NCBI GenBank assembly: GCA_024734495.1
Contig: JALMQS010000187.1
Location: 16,051,688 to 16,115,687 of the forward strand
DNA from: Forficula auricularia
Taxonomy: Eukaryota; Arthropoda; Insecta; Dermaptera; Forficulidae
Length of the DNA stretch: 64,000 nt
Direction: 5' to 3'
The position numbers and the translations under genes are program-made. A model generated the notes under the pieces. It did not search any database. It had not been told where the DNA came from and worked only from the letters and a program-made list of their open reading frames with translations. Positions 33,338-44,319 of this stretch are shown piece by piece. Within the stretch, counting starts at the first letter, position 1; each line of letters starts with the position of its first letter.

Positions 33338-33809
33338 ATCATCATCATTGAGTAGACAGTCCTAAGACTGGTTTGATGCAACAATCCGTCTCCACTCGAC
33401 TCTGTCCCCCGCCAGCCGTTTAACCTCTCTAAATGTCTGGCATCCCATATCCCCAATTATTTGGTTGAAATATTCTTAATCTGGTTCTTCCTCTTCCCTT
33501 TCTTTCCCACCTCCCCCTCCAAGATATCCCTAAGCAGTCCCCCATGTCTCAGTGTGTGCCCCATCATCTGACCTCTTCTCTTCTTCAGACTCTTCCACAA
33601 GGCTCCTCTTTCTTTCTCCGATTCTTCCAAGAACTTCTTTCATTTGCAATTTTATCCATCCATTTGATATTCGTCATTCTTCTTGTAGCACCACATTTCG
33701 AAAGCCTCTAATCTCTTTCTCTCCGCTTCTCTAATTGTCCAGGTTTCACACCCGTACATGGCTATGCTCCATACATATGTCTTCAATAGCAACTTCCTGT
33801 TTGCTAAGC
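33338..33809 (-). mobile_element. 5'-truncated RTE-like LINE fragment, 9-bp TSD
   Basis: TTCAAGTAC is repeated at 33329-33337 and 33810-33818. On the minus strand the left part encodes SIAMYGCETWTIREAERKRL then EAFEMWCYKK, the conserved C-terminal block (YGCETWT...FEMWCWRRM) of RTE/BovB-type or related insect reverse transcriptases; frameshifts follow. The 3' end is the ATGATGATG run at 33339-33350. GC content is well above the surroundings. Confidence 0.85.
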
Positions 33810-33829
33810 TTCAAGTACGTCCTCTCTCT

Positions 33830-34285
33830 AAATATAATATTTTTCTTAGTAAGGAAATTGGAAAGGAGGCTTCAGAATGGTTGAAGTTAGACAGTGAAGA
33901 TTACAGACAGGCCTATCAAACTCCTTAACTTGTATTGAATGCTGGTAAAAAGGACAAAGAACTCTTAAATGGTATAAAATCAGAATAGGCGGGGTTTTCC
34001 AAACATTGTTCACAGACAGAAATTGACCTATTTATTCAAATATTATAATAATAAATCATTTTTCGAGAAAAAACGTATTTTTGTTTTACCTAACGGGATT
34101 CAGTTTAAGCATTGGAGAATAAAATCACCTAGAATTTTTTTTTACTAAGAGAGTAATTTGAAGATAAAAACGACCACGCCCTCCCTCATGAGAAAAGGAG
34201 AAGAAGATAATACAAAACGGGGAATTTAACTGTGTGTGTGGGTGGAATTAACTTGCCTGTCTATCCGTTTCTGTGCATTTTGTAT
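33830..34285. other. No gene seen
   Basis: AT-rich DNA; nothing with a repeat partner or splice-bounded frame until the candidate exon at 34290. Confidence 0.4.
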
Positions 34286-34289
34286 TAAG

Positions 34290-34369
34290 GAGGGAATGCA
34301 TCTCGTACAACGGGAGCCCAGGGCGCGGCTAGCACGCCTAACATCATTTAGAATAGAATACAAGTCGAG
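34290..34369 (+). CDS. Candidate exon of the unidentified + strand gene
   Basis: A pyrimidine-rich acceptor tract ends ATTTTGTATTAAG; the donor is GAG/gtgaaa. The 80-bp GC-rich island reads EGMHLVQREPRARLARLTSF then RIEYKS in phase 0, leaving two bases. That phase links exon B (27463) with exon C (53378) and keeps the chain open through 56344. Without this exon the B-C-D join reaches a stop, which is why it is included. No homolog was recognised. Confidence 0.4.
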
Positions 34370-34783
34370 GTGAAAATAATTCGATTGGGAAGAATCGAAA
34401 CACTAAAACAAAACGAATACTATTGTGGATTATAAATATTTTACTTAAATATGGTACTATAATGTTTTAAAATTATAAATTGTGGTGTTTTTTGAGGCTC
34501 TTGAAAACCTTGAAAACAGATGTAATGTCTTCGTTAGGAAAAAGGAAATAAAAGTTCTTTATATTCTAACAAATTTATTTGCAACGAAATTTTCTCTGGA
34601 GAGAGACGGACTAGTAGAAAGGAAAGAAAAATTAATACATATAAAATAAGGTGTAATTTATTGGAATCCTTCCTCAAGATATATATCGCGAGACCACAGC
34701 TGGCTGAAGCTATTGGAGTCTCCTGAGTCTTAAGTCTGGGCCAAGAGAGAATAAATAAAAAATAATTTTTATAAAAAAAAATA

Positions 34784-35123
34784 AAACCGACTTCAAAAAA
34801 ATTAAATGCAACAAATAAAAATACACTAAAAGGTATAAAATAATTATTATCTTATTTAGTTACAATTAAACGACGAAATATTAACATGAAATTTTTTGAA
34901 GTCGGTGCCAAACATATACATTTTATGAATCGCACTCGACGGATCTTACTTAGTACGTTTGGCGGGTACGCTCGCTTATAGGTATAGTTTGTTTGGCACC
35001 GACTTCAAAAAGTAATTTCATGTTAATATTTCGTCGTTTAGTTGTAACTAAATAAGATAATAATTATTTTATACATTTTAGTGTATTTTATTTGTTGCAT
35101 TTAATTTTTTTGAAGTCGGTTTT
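34784..35123. repeat. Palindromic unit P, copy 3
   Basis: Inverted arms and centre as at 251-590. One arm has a short deletion near 34890 (ATGAAATTTTTTGAAGTCGG). Followed by an inverted unit Q at 35360-35695, so the P-Q order differs from copies 1 and 2. Confidence 0.8.
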
Positions 35124-35359
35124 ATTTTTTTCTTAAAAATTATTTTTATTTTTCTCTTTTTAGTGATGTTATTAATAGTGACTTAATATAATACCTTGCA
35201 TGCATCTCGTAAGAGAAAGGGTCGGGCGAATGAATCAGAAAATGATAATAAAATTCAAATCATAAATATAGAAATTCTCTCGAAACGTTTGAGGGTTTTA
35301 AATGAATGTTTTAAGATTTTTTTATAAAAGATTTTATTTATTATAATTTCGATTATTTG

Positions 35360-35695
35360 GTCATAAGAATTGGAGATTTACGTTATTTCGTCGTTGATCC
35401 TATTATCAGAACTTGACCAAATTAATATGGCACCATCCCTAAGATACCCCCTTTCCAATAAAAAAAGAATCATCGAAATCGGTTCATAAACAAAGAAGTT
35501 AGGCCTGAACAAACCTAACAAAAAAGGTCTAATACCAATGAAAAAAAAACGGGACCAATCGGAAGCTAGACTGAATCCAATGCAAAAATAATTTTTCAAA
35601 ATCGATTTAACAGTGGCGGAGATATGAGGTAACATAGACACCAAAAAAAATCGATCGAATTGAGAACCTCCTTCTTTTGAAGTCGGTTAAAAAGA
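35360..35695 (-). repeat. Unit Q, inverted copy
   Basis: It matches 23518-23880 in complement (GATCCTATTATCAGAACTTG through CCTCCTTCTTTTGAAGTCGG). Open frames within it are shadows shared by every copy and are not genes. Confidence 0.75.
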
Positions 35696-36024
35696 TGTGA
35701 TCCATTTGGCGATATATATCTTGTTTAAAAAGCGCGATCAAAACAATTCTCGTTAATGTGTTAATTATTCTTTGATATATTGATGAGAAAATTAACTTCA
35801 CTATTTCAAGTTAGAAATATATAAATTCGGATATTATTTTCACTTAACTATTTGATAAAAATCATCTGCATTCGATTCGCGATCGAATCAAATACAGGAA
35901 ATTTATCATTTATATACTTACTGGAAAATGTATCTGATACAATTTGCCCTGATAATTTTTTTTCTCTCTAAAATAAGAAATTAATCTACTGAAAAGTTTT
36001 CGAAAAATAAAAGTGCTAAATTTA

Positions 36025-36278
36025 TTAACTTTTAAGGAGTTCGGTGTTGGTTCTAGGTGAAAATTTTTAATATAATAATAAAACTTGAGTAAGATACGAG
36101 GTAGGTTTCACAAAAAAAGAACTGTGTTACTTGTAAAATTATTTTTCCAATATGTAATCAGTTTTCTTAGACTCCTGATGATGGGCTAACCCCCGAAATA
36201 TATCGAATTCAAAACTCAATTTTGTTTTATTTCTTTTTTGTGAAACCTACCTCGTATCTTACTCAAGTTTTATTATTA
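36025..36278. mobile_element. Family B hammerhead element with 11-bp TSD and known empty site
   Basis: TGCTAAATTTA stands at 36014-36024 and 36279-36289. The left end AAGGAGTTCGGTGTTGGTTC is the inverse of the family 3' tail; the GATACGAGGTAGGTTTCAC and GTGAAACCTACCTCGTATC blocks form the palindrome. An intact plus-strand ribozyme is at 36171-36210. The 21-kb hAT copy lacks this 254-bp segment. Confidence 0.85.
36171..36210 (+). ncRNA. Hammerhead ribozyme, family B
   Basis: CTGATGA (36175-36181), extra T, hairpin GGGCTAACCCCC, GAAA (36195-36198), palindromic stem III ATATAT, then C (36204; AUC cleavage site). GA after the cleavage site pairs with TC before CTGATGA. The core is complete. Confidence 0.65.
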
Positions 36279-36499
36279 TGCTAAATTTAAATTTTGAATC
36301 TGGAAAAATTTGGTCTATTTTTGACTCCATTGTCATTAAATATACATTTTTTACTGCAAACTTTCTGATTGAATATATAGAACGACAATTAAATACCGAT
36401 CTGAAAGAAAAATTAAATGTCTTTTTTTATTAGAATTTGATAATAATAATACCTACCAAGAAACAAATAAACTAATGTGGCCGCCCACATGACTTTACC

Positions 36500-37350
36500 A
36501 TACGCCTGGCCCTTCTATTATATTTAAAATTTAATTAAATAATTTATAATCATTTATGGGGGTTAGTTTTTGCACTAATAGACTTCTGGGCAATTATACA
36601 ATATTTGGTGGATTTTGGTCCAAAAGACTAGATTTTCATTTTTGACTCCCCCCCATTTTTTGCCGGTTAGTTTTTGCATTTTTAGTCACTGATTTTGTGT
36701 ACTAAATTTCGTTGAGTTTGGTCCAAGGGCCTAGATTTTCATTTTATGACCCTACACCACCACCACCCCTTTTTGGGCCGTTTGTTTTTACATTTTTAGT
36801 CTTCTTGGAGCCCAATGATTATGTATACAAAATTCGGCTGAGTTTGGTCCAAGGGACTAGATTTTCATTTTTTGACCCGCCACCCCCCAACTTTGGCCCC
36901 AGAAAAAAATAATAATCTTTTCGTCCTTATAAGCTCATTTTATAGTATATTTCATTTTTATTGTTTCATTAGTTTGAAAATCTTATAAATTTAATTTTTA
37001 AAACCCCTCCCCTTAATTTTGGGCCCGATTTCAACCAAAATCTAATCAGCTCTTAATCTCAATGCACCAAATCTACATGTGAAATTTCGTTTTAATATTC
37101 ACTCTAGTTTTTGAGCTAGTGCGTCCACAAAAATTTGGTACCCACTAACGTACTAACTAACTAACGTACTAAGAGACATTTTGACAAAACAGTTATTATC
37201 TCGAAAAATTTATTATTATTTTTATTTTCGATGATCACTTATTAGGGCTTTTTTGTAGACCGAAATGCCATGGTTTCGCTCAATTTTTTTAATCAAAATA
37301 GTTTTAGCCCTTTTTGAGATATTTCGAAAAAACGAAACAAAAAAAAACAC
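36500..37350 (+). repeat. Dispersed repeat T (C-tract family)
   Basis: Short modules recur: TTGGTCCAAGGGACTAGATT, TTTTTGACCC + C-tract, GGCCGGTTAGTTTTTGCA. Longer blocks are shared with 52440-53010 (TCTAATCAGCTCTTAATCTC; ACATTTTGACAAAACAGTTA) and 51300-52110. No protein is recognised. Confidence 0.65.
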
Positions 37351-37359
37351 TTTTTCCAT

Positions 37360-38760
37360 GCACCAATACTTAACCATACCCTGTATGGTGTATGGTAAAG
37401 TAATATTACTGTCTTCAGAATGTTCATGATATTTTATAAACTTTTTGTAAGTATGTATGATTTACATATACGAGAAACTATTTTCAATAATAAAATTTAC
37501 TAAAAGTAAAACTAGAAGTAAGTGAGGTAAAAACATAAAAAGTTTTTATTTTTTAAATACCAATCTTCATCTCATATTTCCATACATACTTTCTTCATTG
37601 ACACTTTAGACCCTGAAGAAGAAGCAAAGATCTTCCGAAACATCGGTTCAAAAGTAGTAAAAGAAAACTTTGTTGAGATTTTTTTTTTTTTGGAAACTTA
37701 AGCTTATAATTAATAAGGCGTATAAGCTTCAATTAGTAATTTTATTAGAAAATTAAATTTACATTTGTAATAATAATTGTTTATTGCAATTTTTATTATA
37801 TTTTATTTACTGTATGCCATAATTGGTATGACTATAATAAAAAAAATAAAAAATATAATGAGAAAACTCTCCATAAAACCGCCAACGTTCGGAGCAAATA
37901 TAGCCAGAAGAAATTAGATTTACCACATATTTCAATATTCAGTTAAGAATATATTAACTTTTTGTTTAAAGTAGTTTTAATTTTATAGCACAGTGATCTA
38001 GTAATTAGCAAATTAATTAAAATTTCCTTTAAAATAGAAGACGTTTTAATTAATGGAGCAGTAAATTTTTTTCTAAATTTGGAAGAAAAGACTAATCTTT
38101 TTAAGAATCTATGCTCTCTGCAAATTTTGGGGATTTGGCAATTTTTTTGAAAATAATTAAAGTTGTCGACAAAGGTGAAACTTTTTATCACAAACTTTTT
38201 TTACCATATTCCAGCTCTTTATCTGCTATCTTTTGCGCAATGTAATGATTAAATTTTTTTCTAATTATCTGCATTTTGCATCCGGATGCTCTTAAGGTAG
38301 AAGACCCAAAAAAATCAAATCACTTCTTAACGATATCTCAGGAACGGAAAGTTGTAGGAAGCTCTTTCTGGAGCTAAAATGTTTATATTTCCAGACTTGA
38401 GGAGGGTTCAAAAATTCAGAAAATTAGTTTTTTAATAGTTTTATTAGGATTTTAATAGAAAATCCAGAGGTGACCCCCCCTTCCCCACCCCCTAGCTCCA
38501 TGAATTTTCCTCAGTTTCATGAAAAGTAAACACTCCCCTGTGGGCACCCCTGATAAAATCATAAATTAACAAACAGATATTTTCGTTTTCAATTGATTAA
38601 ATTAATCAATACATTTATTTTAAAAACACTAATAGATCTGTTCCCAACATAAGTGAGAAAATAATAAAAAAGAAAAAATATTTTTTTAGAAAATTATTAT
38701 TTACTATGAATTATTCACTAGGTCACTTGTTTCACGTGTAAGAAATAAAAGAGAGAGAGA
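37360..38760. other. AT-rich DNA; one hammerhead-like motif; no gene
   Basis: Family G motif at 37613-37650: CTGAAGA, GAAG...CTTC hairpin, GAAAC, but stem III reads ACATCGG, so it is decayed. The minus-strand frame 37943-38191 is Lys/Phe/Ile-rich with no recognisable family. A C-rich repeat fragment lies at 38460-38550. Confidence 0.45.
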
Positions 38761-38799
38761 GAGTTTTCTCAATATACATATATTATATTTTGGGCTGTC

Positions 38800-39003
38800 A
38801 ACTCATTATCAGGAGATACAGAAAATAACTTGAGTTAGTATCTTCTCCATTGTAATTTTCATGGTGAAATTTTTCATAGGGGTGGTTTCCCATTGCCTTC
38901 CCCTGAATGGATCAAATTATAGCCGGGTCAAATATTTGCATCAAGCCGGTATTAAACTAGCTTGATTAGAAGGTATGGTTCTATAATCACTCAGCCAACC
39001 TAA
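38800..39003 (-). mobile_element. tRNA-derived SINE with decayed hammerhead-like motif at its 3' side
   Basis: Minus strand: the tRNA-like head (GTTAGGTTGGCTGAGTG, CCTTCTAATCAAG) lies at about 38940-39003, then GGGGAAGGCAATGGGAAACC at 38870-38915, shared with 19765-19800. The 3' side has CTGATAA, then TGAGTTGACAGCCC, then AAAATATATG (38790-38812), a degenerate family B core, probably an adjacent insertion. Confidence 0.6.
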
Positions 39004-39024
39004 CTCCCTTATATGTAGTAGTTG

Positions 39025-39440
39025 CAGTAAAATCCCGTTTTTAGTAAGAACGAGTTCTTACTAGTTAAAAACGCGTTTCACTGAATTCCTTTGTGGCTAG
39101 AATTTACTGACTTTAGTTGAGTTTGGTCCAAAGGTCTAGAATCTTCATTTTTGACCTTCCGCCTCATTTTAGGTGTTTATTTTCAAAAAATTTTAAACGA
39201 AAATTTCAAAAATAGTAATTTTTTATGAAAAAATAGTAATTTTTGACATTTTCGTTTAAATTTCTTGAAAATATACACCAAAAATGAGGCGGAAGGTCAA
39301 AAATAAAAATTCTAGACCTTTGGCCAAACTCAACTAATATCAGTAAATTCTATTTGCCACTGCCACAAAGGTATTCAGTGAAACGCGTTTTAACTACTAG
39401 TAATAGAGCCCGTTCTTACTAAAAAAACGGGTTTTTACTG
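39025..39440. mobile_element. pogo-like foldback MITE
   Basis: The ends CAGTAAAATCCCGTTTTTAG and CTAAAAAAACGGGTTTTTACTG are inverted, like pogo-type termini, and the inverted repeat extends almost to the centre at about 39215 (ATGAGGCGGAAGGTCAAAAA and complement). Confidence 0.75.
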
Positions 39441-39649
39441 AAACATATATAAATATTACAAATAATTATTTATATATTAAAACCAAGAAATCAAAATTAT
39501 GACAAGTTAATTAAATCAATTAAATTTTGGATATTTTTTTATGCTTGAATTTAATAGTGCTCTAGCTCCCTATAGTAACCTGGGATACTATCTACAAAAT
39601 TTCCATACTGTTCATTTTGTTTCTTCATTTTTGGAGTAAATTCAATAAT

Positions 39650-39866
39650 TGAAGGAGACAATAAAAGAGTGTGTCTTCTGATGGAATTATAAATTTTTCC
39701 TGTGAATCAATTGTAATAAACTGATGAAGAGTGCAAAGCTCTCAAAATTATAGTCTTGTTATAAATAAATTAAAAATTTATAATTCCATCAGAAGTGACA
39801 CTCTTTTATTATATCCTTCAATTTATAAAAATTCTGCTACTCTAGGCAAAAAGAAACTTTCAATTG
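39650..39866 (+). mobile_element. Full-length family A element, 11-bp TSD, mutant ribozyme
   Basis: AATTCAATAAT stands at 39639-39649 and 39867-39877. Order: GAAGGAGACAATAAAAGAGT, core at 39721 (CTGATGA, hairpin GAGTGCAAAGCTCTC, AAAATTATAGTC with G12 to A), inverted return ACTCTTTTATT, and 3' tail AAATTCTGCTACTCTAGGCA. At 217 bp it defines the basic unit of the family. Confidence 0.85.
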
Positions 39867-40129
39867 AATTCAATAATCGCGATAATCTGCCGAGCGGATC
39901 GTGTGACATAAATAAAATCGATTTGAAATGAATTTTCTAGCTATAGAATGAATTAATTTACTAAGATATATTTTGAAAGATGATCGTAATGATTTAAAAA
40001 AAAGCTTTAAATTACTATATAAAATAATTCGTTTTAGAGTTATCAATTAGCTCTTAATTGGCTTGATTCTCGATTGCTAATTAAAAGAGAGTATATCTTC
40101 TATTAATAAAGAATTGAAAAGATTTTAAC

Positions 40130-40560
40130 GAATGGAAGAAGATGAAAACCTATTAAAATATCGTGATGGAACATTCTTCGATTGACTGCTGAAGAACCGG
40201 GCGAGAATAAACGAAAGTCATCTGAGAGCGCAGGCAGATGTCAATATAAACAGCGTGACAGAGAGACTGACAGCGGCTTTTCTCAAGCATCTCTTCAGAT
40301 TTAGACTCTTTAGAACTCTTCAATTGACCGTTTGTCCAATTGCATTAACGAGCAAGCACAGTCGCAGCCACTGGTAAATGGTAAATCTCTACTCGTAAGG
40401 GCTAATGAAATGAAACCCAATCCCTTCCGAGGCAATTAACTCAATGGATTAGATTAAAAACAACTTGAATCATGAAATACCGCAACTTTAAAGGGCATAC
40501 ACCGTATGTATATATAATTAAGTAGATGCATAGATAAGTTCAATGGATTCATTCTTACAG
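40130..40560. other. Less AT-rich unique tract, no firm gene
   Basis: CAGCGGCTTTTCTCAAGCAT...CTCTTCAG could be an acceptor and CACTG/gtaaat a donor for a 77-bp exon ending 40375, but phase and similarity give no support. A conserved non-coding element is possible. Confidence 0.3.
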
Positions 40561-40750
40561 ATTCAATTAAAACATTGAAGACAAAAATTAATTGGACTAA
40601 ATGTAAAGAGACTCAACAGCTTCTTCTGAGAAGGATTTATAATGTGATTAATTTAAGTGCACTTAGAAATTAAAAAAAATAGTGTGTGTGCCACTTGACT
40701 TTCACTTACAGCATCCCCTTCTTTAAATGAACATTTCTGTAAGGGAGAAT

Positions 40751-40985
40751 CGAGGGGTGATCCGCGATTGGAAGTAGGTGTATACCTCTTTGGAAGTATT
40801 TTGGAAGTACTTGGAAATATTTGGAAGTACTTGGAAATTTTTGGAATTACTTGGAAATATTTGGAAGTACTTGGAAATATTTGCAATTACTTGGAAATAT
40901 TTGGAAGTACTTGGAAACATTTGGAAATATTTGAAAGTACAAGTGGAAGTAGGTGTACAGCATATTAGGACGCGATTCACCCTCG
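40751..40985. mobile_element. Minisatellite-cored TIR element, copy 2
   Basis: CGAGGGGTGATCCGCG and its inverse (CGCGATTCACCCTCG) enclose alternating GGAAGTACTT and GGAAATATTT units. It is the 6784-7091 family in the opposite orientation, with fewer units. Confidence 0.75.
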
Positions 40986-41006
40986 GGGAGAATGATGTTG
41001 GTTCTT

Positions 41007-41155
41007 CGAGGGGTGAACTGTGATTGGAGCTAGGTGTTCACGTCTTTGGAATTATTTTGGAATTCATTAGATAATGACCCTTCATCTATTGTCTTCTACT
41101 TGAAAATGAATGTGTAAGTAGGTGTACACGATGTTAGGTCGCGGTTCACCCCTTG
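41007..41155. mobile_element. Short member of the same TIR family without the minisatellite
   Basis: CGAGGGGTGAACTGTG at the left and GGTCGCGGTTCACCCCT at the right, with GGAGCTAGGTG/AAGTAGGTGTACAC internal arms; the interior is only TTGGAATTATTTTGGAATTC. It shows the ancestral state before tandem expansion, or a contracted one. Confidence 0.65.
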
Positions 41156-41159
41156 GAGT

Positions 41160-41945
41160 TCTTGCTTCTTGGTGAAACATATTTAAATAAAGTAAAATTT
41201 TTCCAAATTTTCTTTACTTTATTTGAATGAACATTGTTTTATTTCTATTTTATTGTTGTCTTCAATATTCTGAAAAAGTATTAATAATTTAGTGACACCT
41301 GTTTCGTTTTTAGATAAAGAAAAGTACCTTTGGATTAGGGCGGTTTCGGGTTGAAAAATCGATTTGTAAGGGTCTCATCTTAGGGTAACTTTAATTTGAT
41401 TGATTTTTTCTTAATTCAAGTAATTATACACAGGTGGGTGTATCAATAAAAATTTTTGAAATTTGGAAATTAAGTGAGGGGAGGAAAATTATTAATGAGG
41501 GGGACGGTCTCTAGGTTTTATGGGGATGAAGAAGAGTTATTCGATCATATATGCAAGTGAGAACTCGTAAAGCAAAGGAAAATAAATCAAGAGCTGAAAG
41601 ATTGGATAAAAAATGAAAAAAAAACACCGATTGGAAAAAGAATCTCAGTGGAAAAATAAATAAATAAATATGCGTGGAGAAGAGTTAAATAAATAAATTA
41701 TTACAAATTTATTTGATTAAATTAGGATAAATTGTGTTATTAAAACGATAACGTATATATGAATTTATTTATAGTCCTAAACCCCGAATAAAGGTAGGAC
41801 GGATTCAATAAAATAAAATAAAATAAAAAAGATATGAGAATACATAAAAATAAAAAAATAAATAAAAATTAATCTGTACACCAGATGATTTTCACTTACA
41901 TACAGCCTACCCTTCTTTGAAATGCAAAAAAAATATATCAGTTAA
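41160..41945. other. Family B tail fragment and AT-rich DNA
   Basis: 41162-41235 reads TTCTTGGTGAAACATATTTA and then the inverse of the family B tract TTTTCTTTACTTTATTT. The remainder is AT-rich with A/T microsatellites near 41800-41870. Confidence 0.45.
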
Positions 41946-41950
41946 AGTAG

Positions 41951-43473
41951 GAGAGACCGGGACGGGTTCTCATATTTTATGGTTTTTAATTTTTGAAGAG
42001 GCAGTGTTTAGAGTTTCCCTTTCTATCATTAGTGTATCTCGTAATTTGTTTCCTTGGCTATATTTTCCCCACAAATTTGAGCCCATAACAGCATTTGGCT
42101 TTTCAGAAAAAAAAGTTCTGCCAGAGTAAATTTTTGTGTCAACCTGCCCCGACTCTGGGATGGTTGTCACAGGCATTTGGGTTGGTTGTCACGGGTTATT
42201 TAGATGGAGAAAAAAAGAAAATAATGTATTTAAATAACATTTGTATTAAGAATAGAAAAATCAAACAATGATATTGATAAAACCCTAATACATATTTAAG
42301 ACCAATTTAGACACTAAAAAAATAGTATAATGATCGTATTTTTGATGAATGAGTTTTTTGAATTAACACAAATGTTTTTTATATGGAGGTATTCCTACTT
42401 TTGAGTGAGATTTTTCATTGTTTATATTTTGTGATTTTTTTTCAAATATAACTTATATGGTATATCTGATATAATTATGTGAAACAGCTTTTTATATAAT
42501 ACTATCAATATATCATTTTGGTCACTTTACACGCATTGTCCTTTGTCTTTGGAAACATTCAAATGTGGGCTTGATTCTATGTCCAGAGGTAAAAAACTCC
42601 ATCCTAAATTACTTTTTTGAATCTTTTATGTCATGTATGTAAATTTCTACTATAATGTAGAAGCTTGCTTTGCATTGTATAATTTTGGTTTCCTTTTGTA
42701 GATTGAATATGGCGGATGGTTTCTGCCGATACTAGTATCTTGGGCATTATGATATCCATCTAATTAATAAAGTTAGATGACTTTTCTACAAGAAACGTTT
42801 TTTTTATTTTAAATAGCTAGGAGGACAGTACATCAGTTTTCCCCTTGGGTTTTTCAAATTGCCTCATTTCTGTGGTCTTTGTATACTAAAATAGTAATTT
42901 AAGTAAATATTTAAGGAAATGTCATATATATTAGCCTAGTTATTTTCGTGCCCACTCTTACAATTTTGACATGTATAGAAGTTATTTTGTCCTGAGGTAC
43001 ATAATACATGAGCCCACTTCTTTCAAATTATACACGGGATCCATTTTTCCTTAGGTTTACATGTGACAACCATCCCCGGAATTTTGGAGACAACCAACCC
43101 CGAACAGACATTTCAGACAAAAACCGAGCTGGAAAAACAGACATTGAACCTAACTTAAATGTTATATACAGAATAACATTGTGCAACTGTTAAAAAATAA
43201 TAGAAAAATAGTTTAAATATAGACTTCATTGAATACAGAGTGAATAATGAGAGTTAATTATATCAATAAAAAACTTACAGCTGCAAAAACACAAAAACAC
43301 CAATAAAATCCAGAACTGTTGCCAGATACTAGAAAGTGCGTATATCTACACCCTACTCAGATCATTGTGATCGTAGGTACTGTGGTTTGAGTTTAGACCA
43401 CTAAGAAGCAACAGAGGGACCAAGAACTGAGACTTGTGTTAACCAATCCGTGTGAGAACCAGCCCCGGGCGCC
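41951..43473. mobile_element. About 1.5-kb non-autonomous DNA element with internal GGTTGTCAC repeats
   Basis: The left edge GACCGGGACGGGTTCTCA and right edge TGAGAACCAGCCCCGGGC are inverted. Near both ends are repeats of GGTTGGTTGTCACGGG-type (42148-42200) and its inverse GACAACCAACCCCG (43063-43102). No transposase block is visible; short frames inside are not conserved. Confidence 0.55.
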
Positions 43474-43479
43474 CCTATT

Positions 43480-44135
43480 TATGTGCTCTGATGACCACAA
43501 ACCTCCTTTTACTTTTTTAATTTGATTTCTATCTATTAATGGTATAGTCCACCTTTACCTAAAATTGAGAAAGTAAAAGTAACTTTTATAGCTTTGAAGA
43601 TACCATAAATGTCCAAAATTATGAGGACCTCGTGGAAGGAATACAATAATTTAACTTAGATTGTTGTAAAAGTAAAAAATAAACTAGAGATTGCGCCACG
43701 AAATTTAAACTTATCTCTGCCTTTTACATTAATCTTTTAAACAGTTAAGGTTTATCTTATATAATAACCAAAAATTTTATAAATATCGATTCAATCAATT
43801 ATTATATTGCTCATTGATGCGAAGCAATCTTGAATTTGCTTCCGTTATTTAGAATCTCCACAGCTTCTGATATAGAAATATAGAATCGAGGCCATACAGT
43901 CCAGATTCTCCAAATTGATTAATTAGAATAAAGGACTTACCATAAACCATTTCAACCCCACTAAACTCAGATTAAATCTCGGTCTGAACATTGTTGAATA
44001 CGCATAATTCAACCGTTCATTGTCCAAATCGACCAACTCCAAAAAATAATTATTAGAGAAAATTGATAACATCATTAATATCAATTTTTATATAATTTTT
44101 CGGAGATATATTCTCAAGAAATGCCTTTAATTTTT
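43480..44135. other. AT-rich DNA, no gene seen
   Basis: Nothing recognised until the foldback fragment ATATTCTCAAGAAATGCC at 44108 (the 16.9-kb family) and repeat R at 44140. Confidence 0.45.
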
Positions 44136-44139
44136 TACT

Positions 44140-44310
44140 TTATCCAATGCGATGCATGGGGAAAGTATTGTAATCGGTCTCACGGCAAGCGCGACTTCAA
44201 ATGGTCCTCAGATAAAGACTACGGAACCCATGGTCTCAATTAAAGTCACAAATTGTAGTAGTCAATTAGGTTGAATTTGTACACGTGGCGGTTTTGCCAA
44301 AAATTACATG
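44140..44310 (-). repeat. Dispersed repeat R, copy 2
   Basis: TTTACTTTATCCAATGCGAT onwards matches 15690-16236 in complement, including GGTCTCAATTAAAGTCACAA. Truncated inward. Confidence 0.7.
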
Positions 44311-44319
44311 ACAGATGAT

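Larger units (their letters stand above)
35920..36500. mobile_element. Second copy of the 21-kb hAT-type element, carrying a family B insertion
   Basis: CTTACTGGAAAATGTATCTG then ATACAATTTG matches 21167-21195, and the homology continues on both sides of the insertion at 36025-36278. It gives a natural empty site (21270-21290) for that insertion. Termini are degraded. Confidence 0.7.

Noticed and set aside
33552..33734. Plus-strand Ser/Phe-rich ORF
   Set aside because: It is the antisense shadow of the RTE-like LINE coding on the minus strand.
37943..38191. 82-residue minus-strand protein
   Set aside because: Composition typical of random AT-rich frames; no splice sites, motif or homolog recognised.
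40300..40380. Sixth exon of the unidentified + strand gene at about 40299-40375
   Set aside because: The splice-like sites are weak and inclusion would shift the phase between 34369 and 53378.
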